A DNA stretch of 22,135 nt from an uncultured Candidatus Saccharibacteria bacterium (GTDB lineage Bacteria; Patescibacteriota; Saccharimonadia; Saccharimonadales; Saccharimonadaceae): assembly GCA_946997535.1 (NCBI GenBank), contig CAMPVQ010000007.1:1-22135 (forward strand). The letters run 5' to 3'. The position numbers and the translations under genes are program-made. The stretch's first letter is position 1. The number at the start of each line of letters is the position of its first letter. This document shows positions 22,100 to 22,135 of the stretch, one piece after another. The notes below the pieces were generated by a model. That model saw only the letters and a list, made by a program, of their open reading frames with translations, did not search any database and was not told the DNA's origin.

Positions 22100-22135
22100 A
22101 TGAATATACTAAGACTTAACAGCTGCGGGGGGGGG
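22100..22135 (+). CDS. Start of a fourth phase-variable surface protein (partial)
   Basis: ATG 22100 with GGAGG upstream opens MNILRLNSCGGG, ending in the poly-G tract at the window edge. An in-frame earlier ATG at 22082 overlaps the ribosome site and would add MEDKNN. The leader and the bases AACAGCTGC before the tract match copy 3 closely. The rest of the gene is outside the window, so its domains and on/off state cannot be read. Confidence 0.75.
   Translation, partial: MNILRLNSCGGG
22127..22135 (+). repeat. Poly-G tract (at least G9) of copy 4, cut by window end
   Basis: Nine G are visible after AGCTGC and the window ends inside the run. The total length is unknown. Confidence 0.9.

Noticed and set aside
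1..22135. CRISPR array or insertion sequence
   Set aside because: No regularly spaced repeats, transposase genes or terminal inverted repeats were seen on either strand.

Overview
The window looks like a chromosomal segment of a candidate-phyla-radiation bacterium, most likely a Saccharibacterium (TM7). I infer this from the recurring secreted-protein N-terminal domain, the small tightly packed housekeeping genes, Sec-type signal peptides, standard genetic code and roughly 50% GC. This is recognition from sequence style; no database was consulted.

Layout. 1-3196: end of rpoD, then polA. 3282-5609: a large secreted surface protein (copy 1) out of frame at a G10 tract. 5708-7540: a membrane-anchored unknown, a ribbon-helix-helix protein and mutM/fpg. 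7546-9826, minus strand: three small unknown genes and a Xer-type tyrosine recombinase. 9846-12159: tRNA-Arg(CCT) followed by a PH-domain membrane protein, a membrane-anchored parvulin-type foldase and a DUF4097-like beta-repeat protein. 12181-14334: surface protein copy 2 (G10). 14335-15566: 1.2 kb of non-coding DNA with a strongly promoted structured RNA on the minus strand, a cluster of DnaA-box-like repeats and tRNA-Val(GAC). 15469-17489: surface protein copy 3 (G10). 17723-20496: thrS and miaA. 20582-21950: a winged-helix protein with a degenerate nucleotidyltransferase-like half, plus a degenerate metallo-beta-lactamase-fold protein. 22026-22135: promoter, start codon and poly-G tract of a fourth surface protein, where the window ends.

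The outstanding system is the family of four surface proteins with a poly-G tract. Each tract lies between the start codon and the hydrophobic core of the signal peptide. In all three complete copies it is exactly ten G, and in all three the reading frame is broken by exactly one base. With nine G all three give a canonical signal peptide followed by a long open secreted protein. This is the signature of phase variation by slipped-strand mispairing, or of a slippage or frameshift mechanism acting at the tract. The secreted products share a beta-rich N-terminal domain, a central IPRY domain and a C-terminal FGE/C-type-lectin-like domain whose ligand-facing part differs strongly between copies. 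That suggests a switchable set of surface ligand-binding proteins, plausible for an epibiont that attaches to host bacteria.

A second theme is promoter architecture. Almost every promoter found is an extended -10 (TGn followed by TATAAT-like), and four genes place ATG exactly six bases after the -10 box, which predicts leaderless mRNAs.
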